Part shown: positions 22,243 through 34,361 of the stretch, piece by piece
Layout: every line of letters starts with the position of its first letter
How positions within the stretch are numbered: position 1 is the first letter of the stretch
DNA from: Endomychus coccineus
Taxonomy: Eukaryota > Arthropoda > Insecta > Coleoptera > Endomychidae
Direction: 5' to 3'
Length of the DNA: 64,000 nt
Assembly (NCBI GenBank): GCA_958510875.1
Contig: OY294067.1
Span: 261,800,180 to 261,864,179 of the forward strand
The notes under the pieces: model-generated
Seen by the model: the letters and a program-made list of their open reading frames with translations, nothing else
Databases searched by the model: none
What the model was told of the DNA's origin: nothing
Made by a program: the position numbers and the translations under genes

Positions 22243-22925
22243 GTTTAGGAGCCAGAGCGATATTGATGGTCAGAACATTAACCCGATGGTACTATGATTT
22301 ATCGTTAGAGGACGGTTCAATGACCAATTCATCTCACAGACCGAATTTTCGCCAGCTAGATCTCGAGATACAGCTTCCGCAAATTGTTTATTTTTTGACT
22401 CGAGGTTAACCCTTTTCAAGTTGCGGTTACTTGAAAAGCATGCCATTTTTATACACTTCCACCATGTACCATCATTTTTTATCGTGTCCGTTTATCAGGC
22501 TGACCAGTTAAAATTGAACCGAAAATGGATTGCAACTTAACCCTCCCAAACCTAGTGGAAAATGTTCATTGGTGTTGGCAATTGTTAAGATACCCTATGC
22601 CATTAAAAGTTATCGGTCCATTTCCGAGTAATTGGCTATTATTTAGACCAAAAATGTTTTTTTTTTCTCATTTTGTGGCTAAACCTTGCGGATTACAAGG
22701 TAGAATGATGGCACCATGTTAAATAACTTTATTGGAGATCAAAAAAAGATTTAAAATTACTGCCATCACTCCTTGTCTATTTCAACCCCCCAAAACCTCC
22801 TAAAACCACCCCCCAAAAAAATATGAATAATATGACCAATATTATGATAAATTAGTCAATTATTGAGATTCTGGCTGGGTTGGAAATCGAAACGGCTGTT
22901 TTTAATTTTTTGTTTTCTTTTGGGT
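22243..22925. mobile_element. Half copy of the 41249-42496 fold-back element
   Basis: Begins GTTTAGGAGCCAGAGCGA after TA (22241-22242) and matches the left arm and centre of the large fold-back at 41249-42496 over ~650 bp. The right arm is missing. Its right edge abuts a decayed mariner transposase at about 22926, suggesting that the deletion or insertion removed both the arm and the transposase C-terminus. Confidence 0.8.
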
Positions 22926-23640
22926 TGTGCCCTATCCACTTTTGAGAGTAAACTGAATCTAAATGAATTCTAACGCGAACACTGAAATGGGGCGGTGCTC
23001 CATCATGCATGAACCAACTTGCAACTTGCTAATCTAATTTCATTTGGTACATTATCTAGGAGGTAAGGCGTTTTCCATAAAATTCAAATTTGTTTCACCG
23101 TTTAAGCGACGAGGCGTTATAAAAGGTCTAGCTGAATGATTTTCGATTATCCCTCCCCATACATTTATCTAAAATTTGTTTTGAAATCTTGCTTTAAAAT
23201 ATGCATGAGGATTTTCGTCTGTCCAAACGTGACTGTTGTGGAAAATCACAATTACTTCTCGCGTGAAACCCGCTTCATCAGTGAACAAAATTTTCCGAAG
23301 GAAATGTCAGTCTTGCCGAATTTTGAATTGCATCTATTGAAAAGAACCCAATCAGAGTTGAAAATCTTGCGGTTTAATAGCTTGAAACTGCAGCAGCAAA
23401 TGCTCATGCAATATTTCCAATACACTACTCCTAGGTACGTTTTCCTTCAAAACTAGTCTCCCGGTACTAACTCCAAGGTTAGCAGACACACTATTTGAAC
23501 CACGTTTTCCTGCATCTGCATCTGCATTCCTAGTGGTACACTTTCTGCCACAATCGGTTCGTTTTGACAAGAACATGCCATTTTCTCTTATATACGTTGA
23601 TATAATCGAGCAAATAAATTTCTGGAGGGAGCTCGATGAT
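22926..23640 (-). pseudogene. Tc1/mariner transposase pseudogene, C-terminus missing
   Basis: Minus-strand translation with frameshifts. 23576-23355 has an open N-terminal part (SVSANLGVSTGRLVLKENV, a helix-turn-helix-like region). Around 23300 is KILFTDEAGF (first catalytic Asp). 23240-23100 has NSHVWTDENPHAYF, INVWGGIIENHS and RRLNGETNLNFMENALP. Near 23010 is FMHDGAPPHF-like sequence in a shifted frame (second Asp). The third acidic residue and WPPRSPDL block are absent because the copy is cut at about 22926. The spacing class therefore cannot be given. The wording is close to that of the transposase at 61091-62204. Confidence 0.75.
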
Positions 23641-23670
23641 TCGAATATTCTTCTTGGTAAAGTGTATAAA

Positions 23671-23734
23671 GTGCACTAGTGAAAATCAAACTTTTATTAG
23701 CTATTTTATTGAAGTTTGATTTTCACTAGTGTAC
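23671..23734. repeat. Short perfect-looking hairpin
   Basis: The arm GTGCACTAGTGAAAATCAAA is followed after ~17 nt by its complement TTTGATTTTCACTAGTGTAC, giving a 23-bp stem with one mismatch. Confidence 0.85.
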
Positions 23735-24100
23735 TTCTTTCCATTTTTTTGCCGCATACTTGCTGCGAACAATGTTCGAACTTGGCTTTTCAAAAGAAGG
23801 AGTTGAAAAATATATCTGTTCCATTCGTCATTATAGAATACGCCATGAAGAGGTTCCAGAAATATAATATACAGGTTGAGTTTAAGAGACCGGTGTATTT
23901 TGATTTAAAAGTGCGATGAAGTTTCGACAAAGATATGGTACGATGGGCATGAATATGTGACCACATCCACATTCACAACTACTTTGACATTTATTGCAAA
24001 CGATGTGACTACTGTCTTATGTCCATTTATCGCGGAAGCTGAGAGAGTTGATTTGGATGTATATCTCATTATACTTTGAAAATTAAATTTCACTCGATAC

Positions 24101-24818
24101 TATTTTCAATCTTAAATGACGTTTCTTGGGATGCTGCAAAAAATATAACGCCGGGAAACTACGATTTACAACACTAACGTCCGTCGTTTCGTCACTTGCC
24201 ATGAAATAAAGAAAAATTGTTCAATTTCTTTGCCAATTTCCTTATCTAAAACAAAATTCTGGGAGCAATCAAGTTGTGGTGTATAATTGCTGATGTACCG
24301 ACTGACACATGCTTCGTACCAATTGTCAACATTTATTCACTGAAAAGTTAACGACGACTATACAATCTATTCATGACCCGTCTCTTCACATCCTTCTTGG
24401 CTAATTGATGCCAATTCCATTCCACCGGATTTATCTGTATATGTCCTATCTAACTGCTATAATTTTCAATCTTAAATGATGTTTCTTGGGATGCTGCAAA
24501 AAACATAACGCCGGGAAACTACGATTTACAACACTAACGTCCGTGGTTTCGTCACTAGCCATGAAATGAAGACATTTTTTAAAATTTCTTCATCAATTTC
24601 CTTATTTAAAACAAAAGTATGAAAACAATCAAGTTGTAGTGTACAGTTTTTGTTGTACCGACGGACACATGCTTGGTACCAATTGCAAACATTCACTAAA
24701 AAGGTAACGACGTCTATACAATCTCTTCAAGACCCGTCTCTTCAGATCCTTCTTGGCTAATTGATACCGAATCCATTCCACCGGATTTATCATTATTTGT
24801 CCTATCTAACTGCTGTAA
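24101..24818. repeat. Tandem duplication (~360 bp units), possibly from a hAT-like gene
   Basis: Units at about 24101-24458 and 24463-24818 share long stretches including TTTCTTGGGATGCTGCAAAA, AACGCCGGGAAACTACGATT and CCATTCCACCGGATTTATC. On the minus strand both copies keep an open stretch reading FMASDETTDVSVVNRSFPAL. DETTDVS resembles the first-aspartate region of hAT transposases, but there is no other supporting motif, so the origin is a guess. The duplication itself is plain. Confidence 0.75.
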
Positions 24819-25756
24819 TGATAGCAATCAAATTCTGTTTTTTCCAATATACAATGTACTGAGTAAACAAATCTGAAGTTCAATTTGCATGATTCTTCAT
24901 ATTGAGAATAGTTCATGTAGTTAGTTAAATAAAATCGTGATTATCTTATGACGTAACAAAACTCCAACTTGTTATTGGAGATCGAATTTCATTATCTGTC
25001 AACAAATCAATCTAAAACAAAGGAAATTATACGATGTAGAAAAACAACATTTTTCCACATATTATAACCAAAAAGGTAAGTTTATGACAATATTTAAAAC
25101 TAAGATGGGAAATTATTACTTTAACAATTCCTTACACCAGGACCTTGCACACGGTGAGGTTTTGGGTGTACAAACTCCTCTGACGCACAAAATTTTTGCA
25201 TTTCAGAAACGAGGTTTCCTTATGTACTACAAATCTAAGTCAGTCGAACCAACCGGGAATACTGGAAAAAACCGAAAAAATTCATCGGATTTTATGCAAA
25301 ACCCAACGTTTATACTTCCCTCACTATACGTAGTTCACAGCTTGACTCAAATCGACCTTGTATAGATAATCTTGTAAGCGAGCCAGACGCTTGTATCGTT
25401 TAATAAGATATACAAAAAGAACAATTTGTGCGATAGGGAAAGGGAAATTGCACTAGTCTGAGCAAAGCCGGAGGCGTGTCCGGCAGTCTCGTGTCAGCCA
25501 GTAACTCACGAGAGACGTGAGTTACTCGCGAGAGACGTGAGGGTGTTCATCGATTTGGGAATTCTAGATATCGCAAAAGTCTGTTCCATGTATAATAAAA
25601 TATATTAACACTATTTTATTATTTTTTTTTGATCTTTTCACCTAGTTCTAGAACCAGCTTTAGAATATTGATTCTGCTTACCGCCATCGCTCTGGTTTCA
25701 AGTCTAATGAATCTGTTTTTTTTTTCTATACTTTGACTACGCGAGAGGGGAACCTT
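24819..25756. other. No recognisable gene; short tandem microrepeat
   Basis: At 25500-25541 the unit CGAGAGACGTGAG is repeated (ACTCACGAGAGACGTGAG / TTACTCGCGAGAGACGTGAG). A 93-codon open frame at 25084-25365 has no recognisable motif. Confidence 0.35.
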
Positions 25757-26045
25757 TAATGTTCAAAGAACATCGTGTGAGCCAGCGGAATGTTGAGAGA
25801 GGAAATAGGCATTCGAAATTTTCTTAAAGGTTTGTAGGTTGTAGACATGGGGATAGACCTCACTAGGCAAAGAGTTAAACAACTTTGCTGTTCGATAGAA
25901 AAATTAATTAATTGGATTGTTAGCAGATGTTGGTAATTGTAAGAATCTAAGAAGATATCGGGAGTAATCGGGACTGGTACCAGCCAGGAGTTGAAGGACA
26001 TAAGGGTTATGAATCACGTATCATGCCCATTCTGTTCCAGGTAGG
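25757..26045 (-). mobile_element. Jockey-like non-LTR fragment, C-terminal end
   Basis: One minus-strand frame reads FYRTAKLFNSLPSEVYPHVY followed by NLQTFKKI and a stop. This is the conserved C-terminal tail of Jockey-like RT proteins (R-T-x-x-x-(W/F)-NSLP-x-E-(V/I)-(F/Y)). It parallels ELWNSLSSEIF in the copy at 1436-3190. Upstream sequence to about 26045 is too decayed to read. Confidence 0.65.
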
Positions 26046-26184
26046 GGATAATGCTATCCTCATCTGCTTTGATTCTCTATCGCACTTATTAACTTTCAAT
26101 TCCTTGGTCGGTTTGATTCAAGCTGTATACGCTATAAGGAAGGTAAAGGGAATTATGGTAATCAGCCTAAAAATAAGTTTCAGG

Positions 26185-26280
26185 ATTTTCGCGAATATAT
26201 CCGTTTTGAGCATTTCTGAATCGATCTAGATTATTTTTGATATGATGTGATGTGTGTGTGTGAGGTGTGTATGTGTGTAC
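26185..26280. repeat. Dispersed repeat piece and adjacent GT-rich microsatellite
   Basis: 26185-26245 shares CATTTCTGAATCGATCTAGA and flanking TTTTTGATA, in the opposite orientation, with 28870-28930. It is followed by a TGTGTGTG-rich run at 26246-26280. Confidence 0.65.
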
Positions 26281-26485
26281 GAAATGCTCATTTTAAGATT
26301 CAAGTGATGTCATCGATCTGAAGTCACAATTGATTTTATGTCTATACAAATTTTCATAGTTCATCTGACAGTAAATTTTAGTATAAAACAGGTTATATTA
26401 TAGTGTCAATAATTTCTAAAATCAACCTGAAAGCAGGTGTCAGTATAAAACACAGAGTGCTAAAATACATGATGTAAACTATTTC

Positions 26486-26902
26486 CACGGTCGTATACAC
26501 AGGTCTGGAAACTCTGTGGTTGACTTGAGTCTCTTACGGGTCTCCTAACTCGTAGTCCCTCGCTCAGCCACCAGCTAGCGCTTGGATCACGAAGTGGTAA
26601 AACGATTTCTATCCGGGATCGCAAGCATCCACTTTTTTCGCATTTCCGCATCTTTCGGCACTTTAAAAACAGAAGTTTGTTGCTTTACACTTTTGTACCC
26701 CGTTTTGCATTTCGGCACAATGCACGATTTCGTAATTTGTTTCTAAAAACGCAGGTATTCCTTGTGTTGACAAGTTGTTGACAGTTGTCAGAAAATACTA
26801 CTACGTGGCGACTTTTGGTACTACGGGCCAGTCGACGCTTAGCGGACTCACTGCTCAGATAGGAAACAACCTCGAGTTTCCAGACCTGTGTATACGACCG
26901 TG
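26486..26902. mobile_element. hAT-like MITE, 417 bp, with 8-bp target duplication
   Basis: 29-bp perfect terminal inverted repeats (26486-26514 and 26874-26902) start CACGGTCGTATACACAGG and continue TCTGGAAACTC. The element is bracketed by the direct 8-mer ACTATTTC (26478-26485 and 26903-26910). An 8-bp duplication and C-A...T-G termini are the hallmark of hAT transposons. No transposase is present. The interior is GC-richer than its surroundings. The perfect TIRs argue for a young insertion. Confidence 0.88.
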
Positions 26903-26910
26903 ACTATTTC

Positions 26911-29439
26911 AATATAACATAGAGTATTTTTCTACGTCCTCCATTAGAGGTTTCAAAATATTAAATTTTATGCTTTCAACTTTTACTTATTTGAATATTA
27001 GAAATTTATCTCTATGTGGTTTGCTTTTTTTCTTTCCTACAATCAGTTACATTTGACCAGCAGGAGTGTGTGTTCAAAAGTTATTTTGCTAACAAAAGTA
27101 CGGGAAGTCACGCGATCAATTGATAACAGTTCATTTAATTTCTTGTAATAAACTCTTAAGATGTTATAACCTTTTTTCATCGTTCAGTTCCTTTCCCTTT
27201 TTTGTTGTTAAATTACATCTAATGCACATTCAAGAAATTCCGCACGGCCCTTCCATATCCTCATACCAATGGTATACTGTATTACTTTGATAAATATATT
27301 CGTTCCATTTGTTATTATTATGTGTGAACTAGTGAAATAAATAAAGCACACTTGAGTTGTATACGGGATGGTTGACGGAGTAGGAATATTTGAGCAGGTG
27401 TATTTGCAACCAGTGATCCGCGCGACCGCCCACCAGCTGTCACCGTCACTACGCTCGCCACTCTAGTAACTGCATTTTACAATACTCCGGATTGATTACG
27501 GTGCGGATGAAGGAAAAGGTGGAAAAGCGATTGTTTCGTTCTCATCTAACCGCAAAATATCGGGCGGATGTAGTCATAACGCCATCGTGTTGAACTAACC
27601 CACTGTAAGTAAAGTTTGTTGCTTGTGAGGAAATAATACCCAGTGATTTCGAATGTCATCTGAATCTTCAGTCAAGTGTTACTCCTCTGAAAATTAATAA
27701 TTTTATCTTATAATAAGACGTCAGCACGCAACCACGAAATTAGTGTTACTGTATTATTAATAAATTATGTTTTTACCAATGACGATTTTCCTGTTTTGAA
27801 AAAAAAAATTCGTTAATACTGGCGGAGTTGCGAATTTGCAATTAAATACGATAAAGACAACGTGAAGAAGTCATTACATCATTGTTTCTGCTACTTTTTG
27901 GAGGAAGCTTTTTATCCTATAATCGATGTTGAACAACATCTAGTCCACTACAGGAAGAATAAGTCAATGAGGGTTCAGGTTTATCAATTTAGTAAGACAT
28001 TCGCAAATACACTATTTTGGAAATTCCATAATATGATGCCTTTCACACGGAGAAGAAAGCTGTGATCAATTGTTGGATTTGGTTAAATACTTTTAATTTT
28101 CAATTTCATAATGAAGTAGTTTTAATTTTTAATGCTTCTTAACTTATAATTCATGTTTCATTATCTGAGAATGTGTTGTTTATTTACATATCCGATTCTG
28201 AAAACTGTAATGATGTTTATGGCTGGCAAGTTACCGGTAAACAGGTATGGTACAATTACTTATGAGATACTACCTGAGATGTATCGAAAATCTGATTGAT
28301 TTCAGAAAAGGTTGCATTCCAACTTTATTTCAACTGATTTCAATTGAATTGGAAATTATCGTTACTGAATTTCTCTATTTGCAGAATAATCAATAGGGTG
28401 GTATATTTATATGATTTGAGGCATTGTTATATAATAAACTGTTGCAAATAAAATTGGCAGTACTTTGTAATATCGGTTCGAAGAAGCTATGAAATTAGCG
28501 AAACTAGTCACATTAATTCATGAAAGTAGTTGAATTTTTTAATAGTTATTTTATTCAAGTTTAAAAATTGGGTTCTTTACTTATTGTATCAAATAACGTG
28601 AATTATTTGTAATCTTAAATGTAATTTATAAACAATTGTAGTGTTTATCAAATGTTCGAAGCAAAAAGTAATTGCAGCTTATTTAAAATAAGAAAATAGA
28701 ACAATGAATTTTCATGTAACATATTCATTCATAATTCTAATTTGATAAAACATAGCTGAGATATAACCATTAGGTGAATATGACGTTCATAATACAGCAG
28801 ATTGCTTTGAGGAATTATGCTTTTTGATCACCTTCACTGTAAGCACAGCATCAGGTTTCATAGCCATTTGCGATATGTATCAAAAACAGTCTAGATCGAT
28901 TCAGAAATGACCGGATATATCCGCGAAAAAATGTTTGCTTCCCTTATACTACTTACAGTGAAGGAAGTAAAAATAGGTGGAGGTAACAAAAGAATTATTG
29001 GATCTTCAAAAAATGCTACAATGAATAGCACCATTTTCAACATGAATTAAAAAAAAAATACTGCTCCAAAATTCAGATGAAAAAAGTTAAATGTCCACAT
29101 AAGAAATATATGTCTCAGTTCTAGTTTCCGCCCGTTCTGCGAATTCGACCTATAACGATTGGCTTATCGTCGGTGAATAGTCTTATTCCTGTGATAAAAT
29201 TAGCTATACTACTTGGTAAAAATAGCTTTTCGAATTGAACCAATAATTCAGCTAAACAAATTCGTTTGGAAACCAAAAAATCAAATATTACGAAACATTC
29301 CCACTACACATTCGAGTTCTACCTCCAACAAATGGTGATTAAACTAGAAATACTAAAACATAGCATACCATAGTCTGGTGTTTTTTGAATGAAAGAGACA
29401 TTAACTTAGTCAATTAGCCTTTTCATAAAAGTAAAAGTT
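26911..29439. other. No recognisable gene; one GC-rich patch
   Basis: Mostly AT-rich. The patch at 27380-27610 is clearly GC-richer, with a CACTG/TAAGTAAAG donor-like site near 27603, and could be a promoter or non-coding first exon, but no coding frame supports it. An inverted pair CCTTCACTGTAAG / CTTACAGTGAAGG lies at 28833-28968. Confidence 0.35.
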
Positions 29440-29761
29440 GTTTCGCCTTCTCTGGTTCAACAATGCAACGAATAGAGCTGTAATGCCACCGATCTCTGCT
29501 GATGTATACTTAAACCAACAGAAAGTAGTAGAGAGGAATGGAACAACTAACGCCATCTACTCGCGAGTAGATGTCTCTTAGAAAAACCAACGCAATGTGA
29601 ACATTGCGTTGGTTTTTAAGGTACAACTACTCTCTGGTAGGAGGCGTTAGTTGTTATTTCCCTCTCTAGCACTTTCTGTTGTTGGTTTAGGTATACATCA
29701 GCAGAGATATCGGTAGCACTACAGCTCTATCGTTTCTCTGATGAGACAGAGAAGGCGAAAC
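29440..29761. repeat. Nested hairpin element, ~320 bp
   Basis: Outer arms GTTTCGCCTTCTCTG and CAGAGAAGGCGAAAC close a large inverted repeat whose arms also share GATAGAGCTGTA-like and TGCTGATGTATAC stretches. Inside sit two further hairpins. One is CTACTCGCGAGTAG (29558-29571). The other is ACCAACGCAATGTGAACATTGCGTTGGT (29586-29613). The whole piece could fold into one long branched stem. No coding frame or target duplication is evident. Confidence 0.75.
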
Positions 29762-30309
29762 AGCAGTCTGATTGATCTAGAGAGACCTTGTGTACCAGCT
29801 TTGTGGATTAGATTAATTTCTACCAAGTAATTGTTCAATTATATATAGCCTTTAGTGTAGATATTAGCTGCATATACCGCGTTTATCGCAATAATACGGT
29901 TCTATTCGAATGAAATTCAATAAGAACAATCTATTTAAAATTTCGTCAGTGGCCATATCGGAAATTGGCATTAATTTGAAGCAGAATCGTTCTTCAGCAA
30001 TTCAATACATACAGGCGTTTCATTTGGGAAAATTAATTTTAAATCCTTTGGAAGGCAATAGAATTTTGACAGCACTGTATAACTTCTGATGAAATTAGTG
30101 ATGTCACTCCGAAGTTAATCAAGTACCTTGAAAATTTGAGATCTTCTTCGGTGGTTAAATTTTTGGATGTGATTTTTTTAAATACTGTAGTGCTCACAAT
30201 TTGTTCACAACGTACGTAAAAATTGGAAACGGTTGATAATTAGTATAGCGACGTATGACGATACGTACAATTTCAGGTCTCATTAAGAATGGGAACGTCG
30301 AAACCTTTT
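29762..30309. other. No recognisable feature
   Basis: No supported gene or repeat. Confidence 0.35.
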
Positions 30310-30420
30310 ATAATACACTAAAAGAGTTCACTGTGGATACACTATAATAAGTACCAAATAATCACCCTTACACACTGAACATACTATTGCAGTACTAAAG
30401 CCAATATGTCATCATATATC
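30310..30420 (-). mobile_element. PLE-B terminal-repeat remnant
   Basis: The minus strand shows TTTAGTACTGCAATAGTAT, then GGGTGATTATT and CCACAGTG-AACTCTTTTA, matching the distal part of the B repeat and its flank at 20905-20990. The hammerhead core is not recognisable. This is a very diverged copy. Confidence 0.5.
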
Positions 30421-32631
30421 CTTGAAAAATAGTTTCTGGAATCTGAAGTATGATCTCGCATTTGCAACATGTTTTCTTTGGGCATGATAACACAAACAAA
30501 GTAATATTCTTTGTCTATACCATGCGACATTTATAAATTAACCGCTGAAAGGTATGTGTGTGTTGATGGCAATCTAGAAAGTAGAAACCATGGTAGAAAC
30601 TTTCAGATCAAGAGGCCAGGTGCAGTCTCAGACGTCCGTCATAAGTCACAGAGGCCTGATGCCCTCTGACCTGTTTCTACCCTAGTTTCGGGGGTTGAAG
30701 AAGTGGACCAGCTGTCTCATCTACCCTTAGACACGCGGTCGGCACGCGACGTTTATGTTGTTTCTATCAAGATTTAAAATAGGTTCGGTATTATTCCTCT
30801 CAAATTATTTAGCTAAGAAAAAGAGTATGATTAAATAGACTCCTGCTTATATCTAAATTTTGAAACGACAAAATACACTATTAAGATTGTCGAATTGTAT
30901 AAGCCATTTCCTGCCCAAATTGTTTAAACTTCACTCAATTATAATTGAACTTTTTCTGAAGGTGAAAATAAAAAAATAAACTATCTACATAGAACATGAG
31001 ATAACAGCTTTTGAATTTGATGTTTTATTCACTGTCACTACATACCATTCTCCAATAATTTCTTTAAATAAACTCCCACCCTAACCCTAAATTTGTAGTA
31101 CCACTTTTAAATTGATTTCTAATATTTGAGGACATAACTTCGAGCTTGGATAATTTCACAGTGCGGTGACAAATGTATCATCATTAATTAGAAATTAAAT
31201 GTTACAAATTTTTGTGTAACTTTTTCATTCTTCATCTTTAGAAACTTTGAAATAATTTAACACTACGTAAACTCCTAAACCATAGATTTTGAACAGTACT
31301 TGTTTCTGCAAGCAATCGATGAATATTTGGGCTAGAAAAGTGATAAAACACATGACATATCATTATATTCAGAATACAATTTATTGGTAATTCACATCAA
31401 TATATGAAGAGATTTAACTTAGAACTTCCTGGGTAACAGCAGGTCTCTATGATTATTGATGGTAAACTTTTGTAGAATGTTTGGAAATAGGTATCCTATC
31501 TTAAAATACTTACTGCCATCACCAAAACCAGATCTATGATTCTGAGCTGCTAACTTGTATACATCATGGGAGCTTCCCTACTAGGACCTACATGACATAG
31601 TTTATATTATTAGTCCAGTAATTGAAGTATTTTACCACGGACTCCGGTTGGGAAAGATAGATTTTCATGAAATAAACAGCATTCGATTCAGTATATATTC
31701 AGTTGATAGTATTGCAAAGTCCTAAAGTGTGCTTTTGATTTTAAGCAACGAACTAGCTACGAATCAGCAACAGAAATATGTAAATGGGATGAACATTTTA
31801 ATTCCACTTAGAAATTGCTTTTAGGGGTTTCTGAAGTCAGAGATTTCATAAATGAAGTTAAAATTTAATAAAGAAATATTTAAGCAATTTAGCAACAAAT
31901 AAGCAATAATTTAGCAACAAAAATGGAAAAATATTAACTTAGAAAAGGAAAAGCGTTACGTAGGTTTTTGCGATCAAAAATATTAATAGGATGTTTGAAG
32001 TAAAGTAAATAATAATTTAAAAAATTAGAAAATCGACAACAAATTTGAAATAAATCAGCGAGCAATGAAAAAAAGAAATAAACTTCACTTCTTAATGTAG
32101 TGTTAAAGATAAATAAGCAAAAAAAATCTTTTTTAATTTACGCGGTTTATTCGTCAAATGATATGGTTCATTCATTTACGCTCAAATTCATTCTTGTTGA
32201 AAAGCAGCCTTTTTAGTAGCGATCGTTACATACTTGAGAATGTGAGAAGAGGATTGATTATAGCAGCTGCGATGACTGGTAACGAGTACCTACAGTGGTT
32301 CATAAAGTTAATCCGAATTAGTATTTCTTTCTACATAGTTCTATTATTGTAATAATTTTTTTTGTACAACTAGTGAAAAAACATTTTTAACTGTTTTAAA
32401 ATAATTTTTGATTGATTTTTAGGTTTAATAAGCGCTTTTTTGAAAATGGAATAGCTAGTGATTCATTAAAATATACTTTTAAAATTATAAAGGCACATGT
32501 AGGAATTTGCAAGGGTTTTAATCTATTAAATTAGTCTACATCTGACTTACTGACTGAATATCTGTTTTATGATTTACAGACTTGGGGTCATGATTTATGT
32601 GAATCATCTACAGAACAGATATTTATAATAA
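30421..32631. other. No recognisable gene; small repeats only
   Basis: A GC-rich patch at 30590-30760 contains a loose inverted pair (GGTAGAAAC / GTTTCTACC). A short direct repeat of AATTTAGCAACAAA occurs twice at 31888-31923. A 64-codon open frame at 32158-32352 has no recognisable motif. Confidence 0.35.
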
Positions 32632-33395
32632 TTGATTTCCTTAGTTAAAATATCAACATTTTTGTAATCAAATTGATGGTTATAATCAAAGAAGTGTTTA
32701 GCAAGGGGGGTGGAATTAGGTTTTTGTTTTTTGAACTATACTTATGACCATACATTCTTTTTTGTAAGTGTTTAGAGATTCCTGTATAATTCCCATCGCT
32801 ATCTAAACAATTTAATTTTTATACTGTGTGAGTTATTATTAAATATTTCCCTACCCAGTTAGTAGTTTTATGCGCAATATGTATATCATACTTTTTTAAA
32901 TTTTCTTAATTTTCTATGAGGTCTCCGGAATGTATGGTAATGTTGTAAAATTATCTGTGTTACCGTTTGTTATTCATATATGACGTTCCATTTTTATTTT
33001 TGGGACGGTCCTCTGGGGGGATAATGTAACCACGCGATCTGTAAGGCTGATTATAACACTTTTTTTATAACTTGTTGGTGCATCGGAATTGAAGTGAAGA
33101 TAACGTTAAGACCTAACTTCTTAAAAAAAACCACGAAGTTTTTATTTTTTCATCTGCATCATGCCCAATGTTCATATCTAGGAAAATTGTATTTGTTCAC
33201 TTCTATTTAACAAGTAATTTCAAGTTTACAGTGGAAATTGTTAAATTTATTAATCACGTACTGAATTTTATCATTGGGAACACACATTAGGCACTCATCT
33301 ACATACCGTTTAAAGAATACGGGTTGAAAATTTAATGAATTGATTACAGATTCCATAACTAGGTTAGTGATAGTAGCTATGGCTGCAGTAAGGCC
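32632..33395 (-). pseudogene. PLE family A fragment (RT thumb to GIY-YIG)
   Basis: The minus strand aligns with PLE-A from about 55960 to 56850. 33395-33180 covers the sequence around the YVDD box (the stretch encoding KRYVDDCL is recognisable near 33310). 33180-33000 covers the thumb. 32995-32632 covers the linker and GIY-YIG. A block of roughly 80 bp around the C-terminal linker is deleted between 33000 and 32975. Many indels are present. It is parallel to the copy at 1-1375, and the two share several changes relative to the near-intact copy. Confidence 0.8.
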
Positions 33396-34191
33396 AAAAT
33401 CTTTTTTATCTCCTCTTCATATTGCATAAGTTCACTTTACTTTGAATTTGGCTCAAAAAAAATTATTGAAATCTGCAACGATTTAGGATTTTCCGCCTCT
33501 TACGGAGAAACTCAGTTATATGAGACCTCATCTGCATTCCAAGATCCTTAAAAAGTAAAATTAGGAACTGCTATTCAGTATATAGTGGATTATTCACATT
33601 TTAACATTGACTTTCCATATTTTGGGGCGTATTGCTATTATAGCTCTCTCAACCTCCTCTAGAAATTATTAGTAAAGGAAAAATTCCAATTCGAACGTAC
33701 CCTGCTTCTGCTGGTAAAAGATTAAAATTTTTTTGCATATACAGTTCCTGATAAAGAACTTGATATAAAGCTCTTGTTAACTATGCAATTGAATAATATT
33801 TGGATGTTTATCTAACAAAGAGTTGGAGTGATATTCTTCAGTGGGTTATGATAAATAGTTTTGAAAGAAAAAATGATTAATTTCTTCCTTAAATAAAGTT
33901 TTATATGAACTATAAAATACTATGTTTATTTAGTTTTTAAACAAATCAATGATTATATAATTCAAAAATAAAACAAAATACAGCACTGGTGGAACAATCG
34001 ATATTTTATTTTCAGAGAACGTTTCCATTTCTGCAGATAATAAAATGTTGACATTGATCGAGATGTGATTTCTCGAGGATGTATGTACCCATATGGGAGG
34101 ATCTACAACGAAACGGAATCTATGGCAGCAAATAGTGTATAATGAATATACATTTTGGCGTATGCGCCGGGCAGACTATAATCTATAATGT
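33396..34191. other. No recognisable feature
   Basis: No supported gene or repeat. This is the far 3' side of the rolling stone-like gene. Confidence 0.35.
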
Positions 34192-34197
34192 TTTATT
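34192..34197 (-). promoter_or_regulatory. Candidate polyadenylation signal (AATAAA)
   Basis: AATAAA on the minus strand, about 165 nt after the stop codon of the rolling stone-like gene. The distance and context are suitable for its 3' end. Confidence 0.45.
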
Positions 34198-34361
34198 TGT
34201 TTTGAATGATGGGTGATTGAGAGTGAAGTGGAACTTACAAGTAATAAATTAACCGCACATATGCGGTACAAGTAGAAACTGAATACTTTATATTGTTAAC
34301 TAACTATCGATTACCAATGACAATACTTACAGAAGGTATAATAAAGTTACATGTAAAACTA

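Noticed and set aside
22525..22722. Open frames with NLVENVHWCWQLL-like sequence at 22525, 41535 and 42269 (minus)
   Set aside because: They lie inside arms of the same fold-back element and are shared because the DNA is repeated; no protein feature supports them.
31078..31095. CCACCCTAACCCTAAA, reminiscent of telomeric repeats
   Set aside because: Only about two units, and the common insect telomere repeat is TTAGG; chance match.
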